A stretch of 64,000 bases of DNA from Nitrosopumilus piranensis (GCF_000875775.1 NZ_CP010868.1:1499707-1563706), one strand, 5' to 3'. Shown: positions 50,527 through 59,201, numbered from the stretch's first letter. The notes: generated from the sequence alone by a model not told the origin. A program made the numbers and translations.

Positions 50527-52548
50527 GTGAAATTCTTAGCGATTTTTTCTTTTATTGTTGTAATTTTGACGGGTTTAGTTTTGTCCCAATCATTGCATTT
50601 TGAAAACGAGATTCAGACATATCTTGAAAGAAGTGTTCCGTTTGTCGGAACAGATATTCCTAGAATAGAAGGAATTGATGGCACTGGAATCAAGATAGCA
50701 ATTATTGATACGGGTGTGGACTATAACCATCCAGACTTGTTTGGTTGGGGACCAGATGGAAAAGTAATTGGAGGATACAACTTCATTCAAGAAGGCAAAC
50801 CACCAATAGATAACAACGGACATGGAACTCAGGTTGCAGGAGTCATTGCAGCTGATGGGCAAGCAGTAGGGGTAGCACCCAAGGCAAAGATTCTTGCCTA
50901 CAAGGTCTCAGAAGACGGAGAAGGAGTATCATCGGATTTGATAATCAGGGCAATTGAAAAAGCAATTGAAGATGATGCAGACATTATCAATATCAGCTTG
51001 GGAGTAAACAAAACAAACACAAAGATTGAGAGAGCAGTAAACCTTGCATTAGAAAAAGAAATTTTTGTAGTAGTTGCTGCTGGAAATGATGGTCCAGGAA
51101 TTGGAACAATTGGAAGTCCTGGAAGAAACTTTGGTTCAGTTACAGTTGGTGCAACATACAACAATCTTACATCAAGTCTAGTTGCAACACTAGAAGTTGA
51201 TGAGAAACCATACACAGTAATTCCAATGGTAGGAAATCAAATCTCAGAAGATACAATTTCAGGAAAGCTTGTTTTTGGAGGATATGGAAAAGCAGGAGAG
51301 TTAAAAGATTTGGATGTAAAGGACTCCATACTAATTGTAGAGAGAGGAAGTGACGTAGAAGGAGAGTTGCTGTATTTTTCAATAAAGGAAACTAATGCAG
51401 CTGATGCTGGAGCAAAGGCATTAATTGTATACAACAATGTCCCAGGAATTTTCTTGGGAGAATTAATTCATGATTTTATTGAACCAGACTATTCACCGCA
51501 GATTCCAGTGGTATCAATGGATAGAGAAGAGGGATTGGAGATTGTCAAATCAATTAATGGAAATGAGGCAGTACTAAATCTGTTTTTTAATCCAGACTAT
51601 CTTGCACACTTTAGCTCCCGTGGTCCAGTATCTCCATTTTACATAAAGCCTGAGATTGTTGCACCAGGAGCATACATCAATACCACACAAAGCAATGCAG
51701 GATACAACTTTACTAGTGGAACAAGTTATGCTGCTCCCCATGTAAGTGGGGCGGCAGCACTATTACTCCAGAAAAACCCCCAACTCCACCACCACGAGAT
51801 AAAGTCACTATTACTTACTACAGTTGAGCCTGTATCTGATGCCCACGGTAATGAATTCTCCATTCAAGAATCAGGTGCAGGAAGGCTAAACATTGCAAAA
51901 GCATTTGAGGCAAAGCTAATCATAGAGCCCCCTAACTTTGTTGCAATCACATCATCAGACAACAATGTTGCTCAAAAGAAATTTCAACTAAAATCAATGG
52001 ATGGTACATGGGATGGATTTGATGTTACATTTGATGGGCCTGAGTTCATAAAGTTTAGTGGAGAACTTGTAGATGGAAATGTTTTGAGTGTGAGAATGAG
52101 TATGTTAGAAGATAATTTTGGAGAGCATGAAGGAAAGATGATGATAAGCCACAATGAAATACAATATGTTGTTCCATTTTTGCTGCATCATACACCTGGT
52201 TCAGTTTCAGCAGTACAGCAAAATGAAAAACTGTTCTTTGAGATTTATCATCCTCAAGAATGGAGTTTTGCAAAAATTTCAGTTACAAACAGTAAGGATG
52301 GAACAGTTGATACAACAACTGCAACACCAGACAAAACTGCAACAATTGATGTCTATGAAAATACAAAGTATTGGATTGATGCAAAAATCAGAGTCAGTGG
52401 AAACTCGTCAAGTGCATACAACACTATTGATGTAAAATCAATTCAAGAAAGAGAGAGATTCGATCTTGTCATCCCAGAAAGACAGATGGCAATAATTGCA
52501 GGTGCAGTTATAATAATTGGAGTTGTCGGTATTCTAAAAAGAAGATAG
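50527..52548 (+). CDS. Secreted subtilisin-like serine protease with PA domain and C-terminal anchor
   Basis: Signal peptide in the first 22 residues (KFLAIFSFIVVILTGLVLS). The S8 catalytic triad is IAIIDTGVDYNHPDLFGWG (Asp), NGHGTQVAGVIAADG (His) and FTSGTSYAAPHVSGAAALLL (Ser), with the oxyanion Asn in VVAAGNDGPGIG. A PA domain is inserted before the Ser motif, and a beta-rich domain and a final membrane helix (MAIIAGAVIIIGVVGILKRR) follow. 673 residues, GTG start. Acts at the cell surface, perhaps in S-layer or exoprotein processing. Convergent with pckA, one base apart. Confidence 0.93.
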   Translation: MKFLAIFSFIVVILTGLVLSQSLHFENEIQTYLERSVPFVGTDIPRIEGIDGTGIKIAIIDTGVDYNHPDLFGWGPDGKVIGGYNFIQEGKPPIDNNGHGTQVAGVIAADGQAVGVAPKAKILAYKVSEDGEGVSSDLIIRAIEKAIEDDADIINISLGVNKTNTKIERAVNLALEKEIFVVVAAGNDGPGIGTIGSPGRNFGSVTVGATYNNLTSSLVATLEVDEKPYTVIPMVGNQISEDTISGKLVFGGYGKAGELKDLDVKDSILIVERGSDVEGELLYFSIKETNAADAGAKALIVYNNVPGIFLGELIHDFIEPDYSPQIPVVSMDREEGLEIVKSINGNEAVLNLFFNPDYLAHFSSRGPVSPFYIKPEIVAPGAYINTTQSNAGYNFTSGTSYAAPHVSGAAALLLQKNPQLHHHEIKSLLLTTVEPVSDAHGNEFSIQESGAGRLNIAKAFEAKLIIEPPNFVAITSSDNNVAQKKFQLKSMDGTWDGFDVTFDGPEFIKFSGELVDGNVLSVRMSMLEDNFGEHEGKMMISHNEIQYVVPFLLHHTPGSVSAVQQNEKLFFEIYHPQEWSFAKISVTNSKDGTVDTTTATPDKTATIDVYENTKYWIDAKIRVSGNSSSAYNTIDVKSIQERERFDLVIPERQMAIIAGAVIIIGVVGILKRR

Positions 52549-52549
52549 T

Positions 52550-54154
52550 CTATTGTGGCAGTTTTGGACCAGCATCAATGATTTCTTGTGAAACACCATC
52601 AAATTTCTTAAAGTTCTCAACAAACATTTGAGCTAGCTTCTTTGCAGACAAGTCATACGAGTCTTTGTCAATCCAAGTGTTTCTAGGATCTAAAATCTCA
52701 GATGGAACTCCTTCTACTTCTGTTGGAATATCTAGATTAAACAAGTCATTGTGAGTATACTTTACAATATCAAGTGCACCTGATAATGCAGCAGTAACCA
52801 TTGCACGGCTATACTTTATCTTGACTCGTTTTCCAACTCCGTATGGGCCACCAGACCAACCAGTATTGATGAGGTAGACTACGGTGTTGTGTTTGTTGAT
52901 TTTTTCACCTAGTAGTTTAGCGTAAACTGATGCGGGTCTAGGCATGAATGGTGCTCCAAAGCACTGAGAGAATACAGATTTTGGTTCTTTGATTCCTCTT
53001 TCAGTTCCAGCAAGTTTGCTAGTGTAACCTGACATAAAGTGGTACATTGCAGCTTCCTTGGTAAGTCTTGAAACAGGTGGCAACACACCCAATGCGTCTG
53101 CAGTCAAAAAGATAATCACTTTAGGATTTCCACCTACACTTGGAATTACAGCTCCTGGGATGAAATCCAAAGGATATCCAACACGAGTGTTTTCAGTTAA
53201 TGTGTTATCGTCATAGTCAGGTACATTGTCTTTTAGTACAACATTTTCTAAAAGTGCACCAGGCTTGATTGCATTCCATATTTCAGGTTCTGCTTCTTTG
53301 CTAAGGTTGATACATTTTGCATAGCATCCACCTTCAAAATTAAAAGTTCCATTATCAGACCAACCATGTTCATCATCTCCAATTAGTTTTCTATGTGGAT
53401 CTGCTGAGAGGGTAGTCTTTCCAGTACCAGATAATCCAAAGAATAATGCAGTATCTCCTTTTTCTCCAATGTTTGCAGAGCAGTGCATTGGAAAAATTCC
53501 TTTTTCAGGTAAGAGATAGTTCATTACACCAAACATAGACTTTTTCATTTCACCAGCATATTCAGTTCCACCAATTAAGACAATCTTTCTTGTCAAATCA
53601 ATGAGAATAAAGATATCACTTCTTGTTCCATCAATCTCAGGATCTGCCTTAAAGTCATTAATGCAGAGAATTGTAAATTCTGGTTCGTGATTTTCTAGTT
53701 CTTCTTTTGTTGGTCTAATAAACAAATTACTTGAGAACATACTTTGCCAGACATGATCATTGATTACTCTGATTGGCAAACGTGTCTCAGGATCTGCTCC
53801 TACAAATCCATCAAATACAAATAATTCCTTGTTTTCAACAAAGTTTTTCATTTTTTCTAATAGTTTCTCAAACTTGCCACTTGGGAATTGGTGGTTGATT
53901 TTTCCCCAATCAATTGTTTCATGAGTTTTGTCATCATATACGATAAAGCGATCATCAGGTGAGCGGCCCGTATACTTTCCAGTATTGACTGAAAGGGAGC
54001 CTGTTGAGTTGACTACACCCTCTTTTCTCTCAACTGCAATGCGTACCATCTCATCTGTAGGAAGGTTTCTGTGGACTTTGGATGGATTAATCCCAAAATC
54101 TTTGAGTTGAGTTGAAAATTTCTCAGTTGCAGCAGTACCTTCTACTTGGGTCAG
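52550..54154 (-). CDS. pckA: Phosphoenolpyruvate carboxykinase (ATP), probable CTG start
   Basis: Converts oxaloacetate and ATP to PEP and CO2, the entry to gluconeogenesis. Motifs: VNTGKYTGRSPDDRFIV, MHCSANIGEKGDTALFFGLS with GTGKTTLSADPHRKLIGDDE (kinase loops), and NTGWSGGPYGVGKR. The first ATG (54049) starts at MVRIAVERKEGVV, but homology runs further upstream in frame (QLKDFGINPSKVHRNLPTDE is the family's N-terminal region). No ATG, GTG or TTG exists between the upstream TGA and that region; CTG at 54154 gives MTQVEGTAATEKF and 534 residues, the normal size. A TATA-like TTAATGATAT lies about 28 bases before it. Confidence 0.9.
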   Translation of the reverse strand: MTQVEGTAATEKFSTQLKDFGINPSKVHRNLPTDEMVRIAVERKEGVVNSTGSLSVNTGKYTGRSPDDRFIVYDDKTHETIDWGKINHQFPSGKFEKLLEKMKNFVENKELFVFDGFVGADPETRLPIRVINDHVWQSMFSSNLFIRPTKEELENHEPEFTILCINDFKADPEIDGTRSDIFILIDLTRKIVLIGGTEYAGEMKKSMFGVMNYLLPEKGIFPMHCSANIGEKGDTALFFGLSGTGKTTLSADPHRKLIGDDEHGWSDNGTFNFEGGCYAKCINLSKEAEPEIWNAIKPGALLENVVLKDNVPDYDDNTLTENTRVGYPLDFIPGAVIPSVGGNPKVIIFLTADALGVLPPVSRLTKEAAMYHFMSGYTSKLAGTERGIKEPKSVFSQCFGAPFMPRPASVYAKLLGEKINKHNTVVYLINTGWSGGPYGVGKRVKIKYSRAMVTAALSGALDIVKYTHNDLFNLDIPTEVEGVPSEILDPRNTWIDKDSYDLSAKKLAQMFVENFKKFDGVSQEIIDAGPKLPQ

Positions 54155-54304
54155 AGGGTTACGCCCCCAAAAGTAATATCATTAATCCCAGGCTTGTTCA
54201 TGAGATATTTCGATCCGCATTCAATTTCCTTATTATCTCTTGTCATCTGAAATTATTTTTTATGTCTAGGAACGTATTTATTCCAAAATTCAAGAGTCAA
54301 TTTG

Positions 54305-54709
54305 ATGCCGATCAATAAAGAAAAGATTGCAAAGAGACAGGAAGCAAAAGAACACAATCCTGATTTTAAAAGACCAGAGAGCTGGCGTTATGTTAGACTT
54401 CAAACTGGTTGGAGAAAACCAAAAGGAATTGATCATCATCAGAGAAAACAATGGAGTAGAGGTCGTCCAGGTCTAGTCAAAGTAGGATTTGGTGGACCAA
54501 AAGAAGCAAGAGGATTGCATCCTTCAGGATTTACAGATAATTTAGTTTACAATTTAGATGATTTGTCAAAACTTGATCCAAAAACAGATGGAGTAAGACT
54601 AGGTCACAGTGTTGGTACTAGAAAAAGAAAAGAGATTGTTGCAAAAGCAGTTGAACAGAAATTCAAAATTTTCAATGCGAGAGTGAGTGTAAGTGGTAGT
54701 AAATCTTAA
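54305..54709 (+). CDS. rpl32e: 50S ribosomal protein L32e (eL32)
   Basis: Starts MPINKEKIAKRQEAKEHNPD and contains the eL32 core SWRYVRLQTGWRKPKGIDHH, GRPGLVKVGFGGPKEARGLH and GVRLGHSVGTRKRKEIVAKA. 134 residues. The ATG at 54305 is 27 bases from a TATA-like TATTTATT. It overlaps L19e by 17 bases. These two genes are spc-operon members elsewhere but are separate here. Confidence 0.95.
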   Translation: MPINKEKIAKRQEAKEHNPDFKRPESWRYVRLQTGWRKPKGIDHHQRKQWSRGRPGLVKVGFGGPKEARGLHPSGFTDNLVYNLDDLSKLDPKTDGVRLGHSVGTRKRKEIVAKAVEQKFKIFNARVSVSGSKS

Positions 54710-55148
54710 AGCTAAGAAAAGACTGGCATCCAGAGTTACTGGTGTTGGAATTCACAGAATAAAATTTGATTCAGACCATCTTACTGATGTTGCAGATGCA
54801 ATCACAAGAGAAAATATCCGCAGTCTAATTACAGCTAACACAATTAGAATCGATTCATTCACTGGAACGTCTAGAGGAAGAGCACAAACCAAAAGAGACC
54901 AAAGAAACAAGAGAGGTACCAAACAAGGTTCAAAACAAGGACGCAAAGGCGCACGTGTTGGTAAAAAAGAAGTCTATGTTGCAAAGGTCCGCGCATTGAG
55001 ACGACTGCTAAAGATTGCAAAGGATAGAAAAGATCTGACTAATCCAGAATTTTGGGCACTATACAAAAAAGTAGGTGGAAACACAGTCAGAAACAAGGCC
55101 CACTTGAGACAATTAATGGAAGAGATTGTCGCAAAAAGAGCAAAGTAG
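54693..55148 (+). CDS. rpl19e: 50S ribosomal protein L19e (eL19)
   Basis: Long basic helical ribosomal protein: VNLKAKKRLASRVTGVGIHR, NIRSLITANTIRIDSFTGTS, RGRAQTKRDQRNKRGTKQGS and a C-terminal VRNKAHLRQLMEEIVAKRAK. 151 residues, GTG start. Translated in overlap with rpl32e. Confidence 0.95.
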   Translation: MVVNLKAKKRLASRVTGVGIHRIKFDSDHLTDVADAITRENIRSLITANTIRIDSFTGTSRGRAQTKRDQRNKRGTKQGSKQGRKGARVGKKEVYVAKVRALRRLLKIAKDRKDLTNPEFWALYKKVGGNTVRNKAHLRQLMEEIVAKRAK

Positions 55149-55201
55149 AATTTTTTTCAATTACCAAAAATCCTTTTAATTGCTAAAAGCAAATTTGCTA
55201 C

Positions 55202-55597
55202 ATGACAAATACTCTCAAAGCAACATCTATGGACCATGTAAACATGAATGTAAGGAACCTGGCAAAGACTGTAGAATTTTACAAAAACTTGTTTGGTTTT
55301 GAGGTTAGAAAAGAAGACAACTCTCCAAACAAACTTGATGCACCCTCAAAGATTATTGGAAATGACTCTATCAAGATTTGTCTGTATGAGGACCCGCATG
55401 TTACACCTGCTGGAGGAATTGCTCACTTTGGTTTTCACGTTGAGAACTTTGAGGACATTATGCAAAAGTGCAAGGAGCTTGGAGTTGAGGTGTTGTATGA
55501 CGGTCCCATTGATTTTGAAAAATCAAGATCAGTTTACATCAAGGATCCAACTGGATACGATATTGAGTTAAGCGAAGTTGTTGGCGGCGGGCTATAA
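55202..55597 (+). CDS. VOC-superfamily (glyoxalase/dioxygenase) protein
   Basis: 131 residues with two beta-alpha-beta-beta-beta units: MDHVNMNVRNLAKTVEFYKN, LFGFEVRKEDNSPNKLD, then GGIAHFGFHVENFEDIMQKC and SVYIKDPTGYDIELSEVVGG. Metal-ligand His and Glu are at the expected places (HVNM, HFGF, YDIELSE). Candidates are lactoylglutathione lyase-like, methylmalonyl-CoA epimerase-like or bleomycin-resistance folds; the substrate is unknown. The ATG at 55202 has a TTTTAATT box about 28 bases upstream. Confidence 0.85.
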   Translation: MTNTLKATSMDHVNMNVRNLAKTVEFYKNLFGFEVRKEDNSPNKLDAPSKIIGNDSIKICLYEDPHVTPAGGIAHFGFHVENFEDIMQKCKELGVEVLYDGPIDFEKSRSVYIKDPTGYDIELSEVVGGGL

Positions 55598-55601
55598 AAA
55601 A

Positions 55602-55901
55602 TTAGAATCTATGAATGGTTTTTTCCCAATCTAAAATTTTTCCATTTTCAATTTTAATTCCCTCATCATGCAGCATCTTTGTTTTGATGTGCTCGCCATA
55701 TGCATATCCGCCAACCTTACCATTTGACATTACAACTCTATGACATGGAATGATTACGGGATATGGGTTCTTGTTCATTATTCTTCCAACTGCCCTTTGT
55801 CCGTTCTTCAGGCCAACTGCCTTTGCAAGTTCACCATAAGTTGTGATTTGGCCTTTTGGGACCTCTAGTAATTTTTTGTAGATCTTTTTCTCAAGACTCA
55901 A
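55602..55901 (-). CDS. ogt: Methylated-DNA-protein cysteine methyltransferase (short, DNA-binding domain only)
   Basis: Repairs O6-alkylguanine by transferring the alkyl group to itself. It has a winged-helix part (KGQITTYGELAKAVGLKNGQ), RAVGRIMNKNPYPVIIPCHR and VVMSNGKVGGYAYG. The reactive Cys is in PCHRV, so it is not an alkyltransferase-like (ATL) protein, which has Trp there. Only 99 residues: the N-terminal domain of full AGT is absent. It starts 4 bases inside the dtdA end (ATGA overlap), so the two are co-expressed. Confidence 0.93.
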   Translation of the reverse strand: MSLEKKIYKKLLEVPKGQITTYGELAKAVGLKNGQRAVGRIMNKNPYPVIIPCHRVVMSNGKVGGYAYGEHIKTKMLHDEGIKIENGKILDWEKTIHRF

Positions 55902-56674
55902 AGCTTGATTACCTCAAGTTCTGTAGATTCAAGAAGGTCAAGAACTTTTTGCTTGTTTGGTCCAAGTCCATTCCAATCCAGCAGAGCAAACTTTGCTGCA
56001 CTGTTTTGCTTGAGAATATGAGAGAACAACTCCTCATCAAGATTATCTAGTGCATGTTTTGGAATTACTGTTCCAAGTGCATATTTGCCATCTAAGAGTT
56101 GTTCTGTAAACTTTGTAGGATAATGAGTTCCACCAAAACACAGTGCCACTGGATTCGTTGGAATGTCATGAGATATTACCTCATGAACTAGTTTTGCAAC
56201 TCTGTGACAGAGCTGCTCATCAGTCCACTGCTTTTCAGTTGTTCCAATTTCGATAAATATTGTAGGCTTTTTGAGAGCTGTTGGCCCGTGATGTGTTGCT
56301 TCTATTGTAATGTCGAATTCTGTAAAATCTGACTTGTGATCTCGCAGAGTCTGAAGATATTTTTTTTGCAAGTCTGGATGAGATATTGCTACCTGTCTGT
56401 CATTTCCACCAAACTTTGCCTCTGAGAAATTTCCAGTGCTATGGCAAGTAAGTGCCAGCACACCAGATTCAGCTGCATGTTTTGATAAAAAGATAAATCC
56501 ATCATAATCATATTTTTCTTCTAACCAATCTGCAGAAATTGCAGGAGTTGGAATAATTACCAGATCATAGTACTTTCCACGAAATACATCTCCATCCCGA
56601 GTCATATCTTTGCAAAGAAACTTTGCCATATTGTGGCCAGCAGGATCATCGGCGTATGCAACTAGCAGCTCCAT
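55898..56674 (-). CDS. dtdA: D-aminoacyl-tRNA deacylase (DtdA)
   Basis: Archaeal/plant-type DTD2 proofreading enzyme that removes D-amino acids from tRNA. It starts MELLVAYADDPAGHNMAKFL at 56674; the frame is open 41 codons further, but that part is hydrophobic and covers the divergent SecE promoter. Motifs include LVIIPTPAISADWLEEKYDY, LTCHSTGNFSEAKFGGNDRQ, ITIEATHHGPTALKKPTIFI and FGGTHYPTKFTEQLLDGKYA. 258 residues. Operon with ogt. Confidence 0.93.
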   Translation of the reverse strand: MELLVAYADDPAGHNMAKFLCKDMTRDGDVFRGKYYDLVIIPTPAISADWLEEKYDYDGFIFLSKHAAESGVLALTCHSTGNFSEAKFGGNDRQVAISHPDLQKKYLQTLRDHKSDFTEFDITIEATHHGPTALKKPTIFIEIGTTEKQWTDEQLCHRVAKLVHEVISHDIPTNPVALCFGGTHYPTKFTEQLLDGKYALGTVIPKHALDNLDEELFSHILKQNSAAKFALLDWNGLGPNKQKVLDLLESTELEVIKL

Positions 56675-56713
56675 GAAATAAGAGATATAAAGAGACCCTA
56701 TTAATTTCCACCA

Positions 56714-56887
56714 ATGAACCCAAGACAGACTTTGAAGAACATGGCAAATACCATGAAAATGGCCAAAAAACCAGACAAAGATGAGTATCAACAGCATCTT
56801 AGATTGGTATTATTAGGAATAGGTGGCGTCGGAGCTATTGGATTTACAATACAGTTTGTCTTTTCGGTGATTACATTTGGTAGGTAA
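56714..56887 (+). CDS. secE: Protein translocase subunit SecE (Sec61 gamma)
   Basis: 57 residues: a basic amphipathic cytosolic helix (MNPRQTLKNMANTMKMAKKP, DKDEYQQHLR) and one membrane helix (LVLLGIGGVGAIGFTIQFVF). This is the exact archaeal SecE/Sec61gamma layout and lies directly before Spt5, as in nearly all archaea. It clamps SecY. The ATG at 56714 to TAA at 56887; 2 bases separate it from spt5. Confidence 0.93.
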   Translation: MNPRQTLKNMANTMKMAKKPDKDEYQQHLRLVLLGIGGVGAIGFTIQFVFSVITFGR

Positions 56888-56889
56888 AA

Positions 56890-57348
56890 TTGTCTGAGGA
56901 AGTAAAATCACATTTGTTTGCAATTAGAACCACTGGTGGACAAGAAAAAGTGGTAATGAGATTATTAGAAGCAAAAGCTAACGCTAATCAAATCAACATT
57001 CAATCAGTATTTTGGGTAAGTGATCTTAAAGGATATGTCGTCATTGAAGCAGTCAATCCAAGTGATGCATACATGGCAGTAGAAGGTGTAAGACACATCC
57101 GCGGTCAATTAAGAGGGGAATTAGAGTTCAAAGATATCGAGGGATACTTGGTAAAGAAATCAACTGTATCAACACTGGCAGTAGACAATGTAGTAGAAAT
57201 TACTGGTGGGCCATTCAAGGGAATGAAGGCAACAATCACCAGAATAGATTCAGAGAAAGAAGAAGCTACAGTTGTATTGCTTGATGCATCATACCAATTA
57301 CCAGTAACAGTAGACGCAAACTATCTAAAACTATCAACTGAGGGTTAG
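56890..57348 (+). CDS. spt5: Transcription elongation factor Spt5 (NusG)
   Basis: Processivity factor that binds the RNA polymerase clamp. It has the NGN domain (HLFAIRTTGGQEKVVMRLLE, SVFWVSDLKGYVVIEAVNPS, VEGVRHIRGQLRGELEFKD) and a KOW domain (VVEITGGPFKGMKATITRID). 152 residues, TTG start. Partner Spt4 is not in the window. Confidence 0.95.
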   Translation: MSEEVKSHLFAIRTTGGQEKVVMRLLEAKANANQINIQSVFWVSDLKGYVVIEAVNPSDAYMAVEGVRHIRGQLRGELEFKDIEGYLVKKSTVSTLAVDNVVEITGGPFKGMKATITRIDSEKEEATVVLLDASYQLPVTVDANYLKLSTEG

Positions 57349-57383
57349 GAAGGATTAAATTTTCATTTAGAGGTGATTAAACT

Positions 57384-57863
57384 ATGGGAGAACAAAAAAT
57401 ATCATCACTTGTAACAGGCGGAGCAGCATCAGCAGGTCCACCTTTGGGTCCAGCACTAGGTCCGCTTGGCGTCAACATCATGGAAGTTATCAATGCAATT
57501 AATGATAAAACCAAAGACTTTGAGGGAATGAAAGTTCCAGTTACAGTAATTGTTGATAGCGACACAAAAAAGTATGAGATTGAAATTGGTATCCCATCAG
57601 CAGCTGCACTAATCATGAAGGAGGCAGGAATCCAGAAAGGTTCTGGTGCTTCTGGAACTGAATGGGCAGGAGACGTTACAATGGATTCAATAGTCAAAGT
57701 TGCAAATACAAAACTTGAGAAATCCTATGCATCATCAATAAAGTCAGTTGCAAAAACCATCATTGGTACATGTGTAGCTTTAGGAGTCAAAGTAGAAGGA
57801 AAGACTCCAAAAGAGATTACAGCTGAAATCAATGAAGGTAAATGGGATGAGAAATTCCAGTAA
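57384..57863 (+). CDS. rpl11: 50S ribosomal protein L11 (uL11)
   Basis: GTPase-associated-centre protein: ISSLVTGGAASAGPPLGPAL, GPLGVNIMEVINAINDKTKD, YEIEIGIPSAAALIMKEAGI and AKTIIGTCVALGVKVEGKTP. 159 residues, archaeal size. The ATG is preceded by GAGGTGA at a 7-base distance, a usable Shine-Dalgarno, and follows spt5 by 35 bases in the SecE-Spt5-L11 operon. Confidence 0.96.
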   Translation: MGEQKISSLVTGGAASAGPPLGPALGPLGVNIMEVINAINDKTKDFEGMKVPVTVIVDSDTKKYEIEIGIPSAAALIMKEAGIQKGSGASGTEWAGDVTMDSIVKVANTKLEKSYASSIKSVAKTIIGTCVALGVKVEGKTPKEITAEINEGKWDEKFQ

Positions 57864-57871
57864 AACAGATT

Positions 57872-58057
57872 CTATCTCTTTTCATCAACGTCTGCAATAA
57901 TCTTCTTCATACAATCATGACAAATTACGGATTTGTCATGCAGTTGTCGTATAATTTCATGGTCTTGAAAAACTGAATCATATGTTGCGCCAATTACTAT
58001 TTTGTTAGTCCAGACCTCAAAGTCTTCTTTTAGCTTGGCACATACAAAGCAGTTCAT
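57872..58057 (-). CDS. Two-CxxC zinc micro-protein, 61 residues
   Basis: Not recognised by name. Reads MNCFVCAKLKEDFEVWTNKI, then VFQDHEIIRQLHDKSVICHD and CMKKIIADVDEKR; CxxC near the start and CxxC near the end would clamp a zinc with a helix between. It lies 8 bases beyond the L11 stop on the opposite strand and is the last of four small genes running leftward. Confidence 0.72.
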   Translation of the reverse strand: MNCFVCAKLKEDFEVWTNKIVIGATYDSVFQDHEIIRQLHDKSVICHDCMKKIIADVDEKR

Positions 58058-58112
58058 AAAATCTCTAAAATAACATATTTTTATTAAATTTTACATACGG
58101 TTTTTGTCCACA

Positions 58113-58223
58113 TCAGATAAAGGGATTTTTGATAAAGCCGTTTGCTAAAAGAACAACCAGACCTACTGCAGTCCCAGTTCCACCAATAATACCTATCAAA
58201 AATGCAGCGTCACGTTTGTCCAT
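58113..58223 (-). CDS. Membrane micro-protein, 36 residues
   Basis: ATG frame MDKRDAAFLIGIIGGTGTAV then GLVVLLANGFIKNPFI, a single hydrophobic helix with GxxxG-like glycine spacing that favours helix packing. Stop TGA at 58113. Short, but the topology (charged lead, one helix, basic end) is typical of small membrane-protein subunits. Function unknown. Confidence 0.55.
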   Translation of the reverse strand: MDKRDAAFLIGIIGGTGTAVGLVVLLANGFIKNPFI

Positions 58224-58256
58224 CTAGTATATTTCAAAAACCTCGAACTTATGAAT

Positions 58257-58382
58257 TTAGAGTTTTGGGAGTTGGCCTGTTTTATCCAAGTTTGATTTGC
58301 AGACCTTGCAATACAATCTAACCTCACTTGAAGGAAATTCAGTTCCACAGTTTTTGCAAGTGTAAAATTTTGTATCACCCAT
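58257..58382 (-). CDS. Zinc-ribbon micro-protein, 41 residues
   Basis: ATG frame MGDTKFYTCKNCGTEFPSSE then VRLYCKVCKSNLDKTGQLPK. CKNC...CKVC forms one classical zinc ribbon. Such small ribbons often bind RNA or act in transcription. Start ATG 58382, stop TAA 58257. Confidence 0.7.
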   Translation of the reverse strand: MGDTKFYTCKNCGTEFPSSEVRLYCKVCKSNLDKTGQLPKL

Positions 58383-58428
58383 GATTCTACAACACAAGTT
58401 GCAGACTTAAGGGTTGATAATTTTGGAT

Positions 58429-58533
58429 TTAGTGTGGTTTTTCGGATTTTTCTTGTGCAGTATCAATACCATACTGTTCCTTTCGTTTCTTGTTTGATAG
58501 CTCACAATAGAAAATTTGTTTTTCTTCAGACAT
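58429..58533 (-). CDS. Charged micro-ORF, 34 residues
   Basis: ATG frame MSEEKQIFYCELSNKKRKEQ then YGIDTAQEKSEKPH, TAA at 58429. A single Cys (FYCELS) and a strongly charged helix. It follows the pattern of the other small genes in this run; low but real protein-likeness. No function can be inferred. Confidence 0.48.
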   Translation of the reverse strand: MSEEKQIFYCELSNKKRKEQYGIDTAQEKSEKPH

Positions 58534-58576
58534 TATAATTTCTGGCCTGTCTTGGTTATTAATAGATGTGCAATAA

Positions 58577-59107
58577 TCATGTTAATTCATTAAGATAGAC
58601 TGGATCTTTGTCTGTCTTTTGTAATTCCACAAAGGTCTCTGTATTTTGAATGCCTTCAATTTTTCCAATCTTCTCAATCACTACTGAGTGAAGTGACTCC
58701 AAGTTCTTTGCATATACTTGGATCATAATATCAAATCTGCCTGTAATCTCAGATATTGAGACAACTTCGGGAGTTTCCATGAATTTTTTGTGAATTTCGT
58801 CTTTGAACTTTGGATCTCTATTAATTCCAACATTTGCTTTGACACTAATTCCCAATAGAGAGTCGTCAATTTCTACGGTAAATTTCTTGATTAGTTTCTT
58901 TTTTACTAGCCTCTTTATTCGGCTGTATAACACAGATGCATTGATTCCCAGTTTCTTTGAGAGTGTAGGTACTGAGATGGAACCATCTTTTGTTAGCTCA
59001 AAGAGTAATTTCATATCAAGTTCGTCGAATCCATGCAATATATTAGAAAATTCTCGTTGTGATTTAATATATGTAGGTTTTGAGACAAAACTGTTGTGTA
59101 TTTTCAA
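58577..59107 (-). CDS. Lrp/AsnC-family transcription regulator
   Basis: Winged-helix domain (residues about 25-85: LDMKLLFELTKDGSISVPTL, SKKLGINASVLYSRIKRLVK) and a C-terminal RAM ligand-sensing domain (about 95-170: VVSISEITGRFDIMIQVYAK, VVIEKIGKIEGIQNTETFVE). 176 residues. It starts with a roughly 25-residue extension before the HTH that is longer than usual. Lrp-type proteins form octamers and respond to amino acids; targets are unknown. Confidence 0.9.
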   Translation of the reverse strand: MKIHNSFVSKPTYIKSQREFSNILHGFDELDMKLLFELTKDGSISVPTLSKKLGINASVLYSRIKRLVKKKLIKKFTVEIDDSLLGISVKANVGINRDPKFKDEIHKKFMETPEVVSISEITGRFDIMIQVYAKNLESLHSVVIEKIGKIEGIQNTETFVELQKTDKDPVYLNELT

Positions 59108-59201
59108 TTATTTTGGGCAAAAAATGAAATTTTTTAAAAACAAACTTCACCAGAATTACTGCATCTAAACGATTTCAAAAAATTGTTAGATTTTGGCAGT
59201 C

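Noticed and set aside
56675-56797. N-terminal extension of DtdA by 41 hydrophobic residues.
   Set aside because: It overlaps the secE start and promoter, has no family counterpart, and MELLVAYADDP is the normal beginning.
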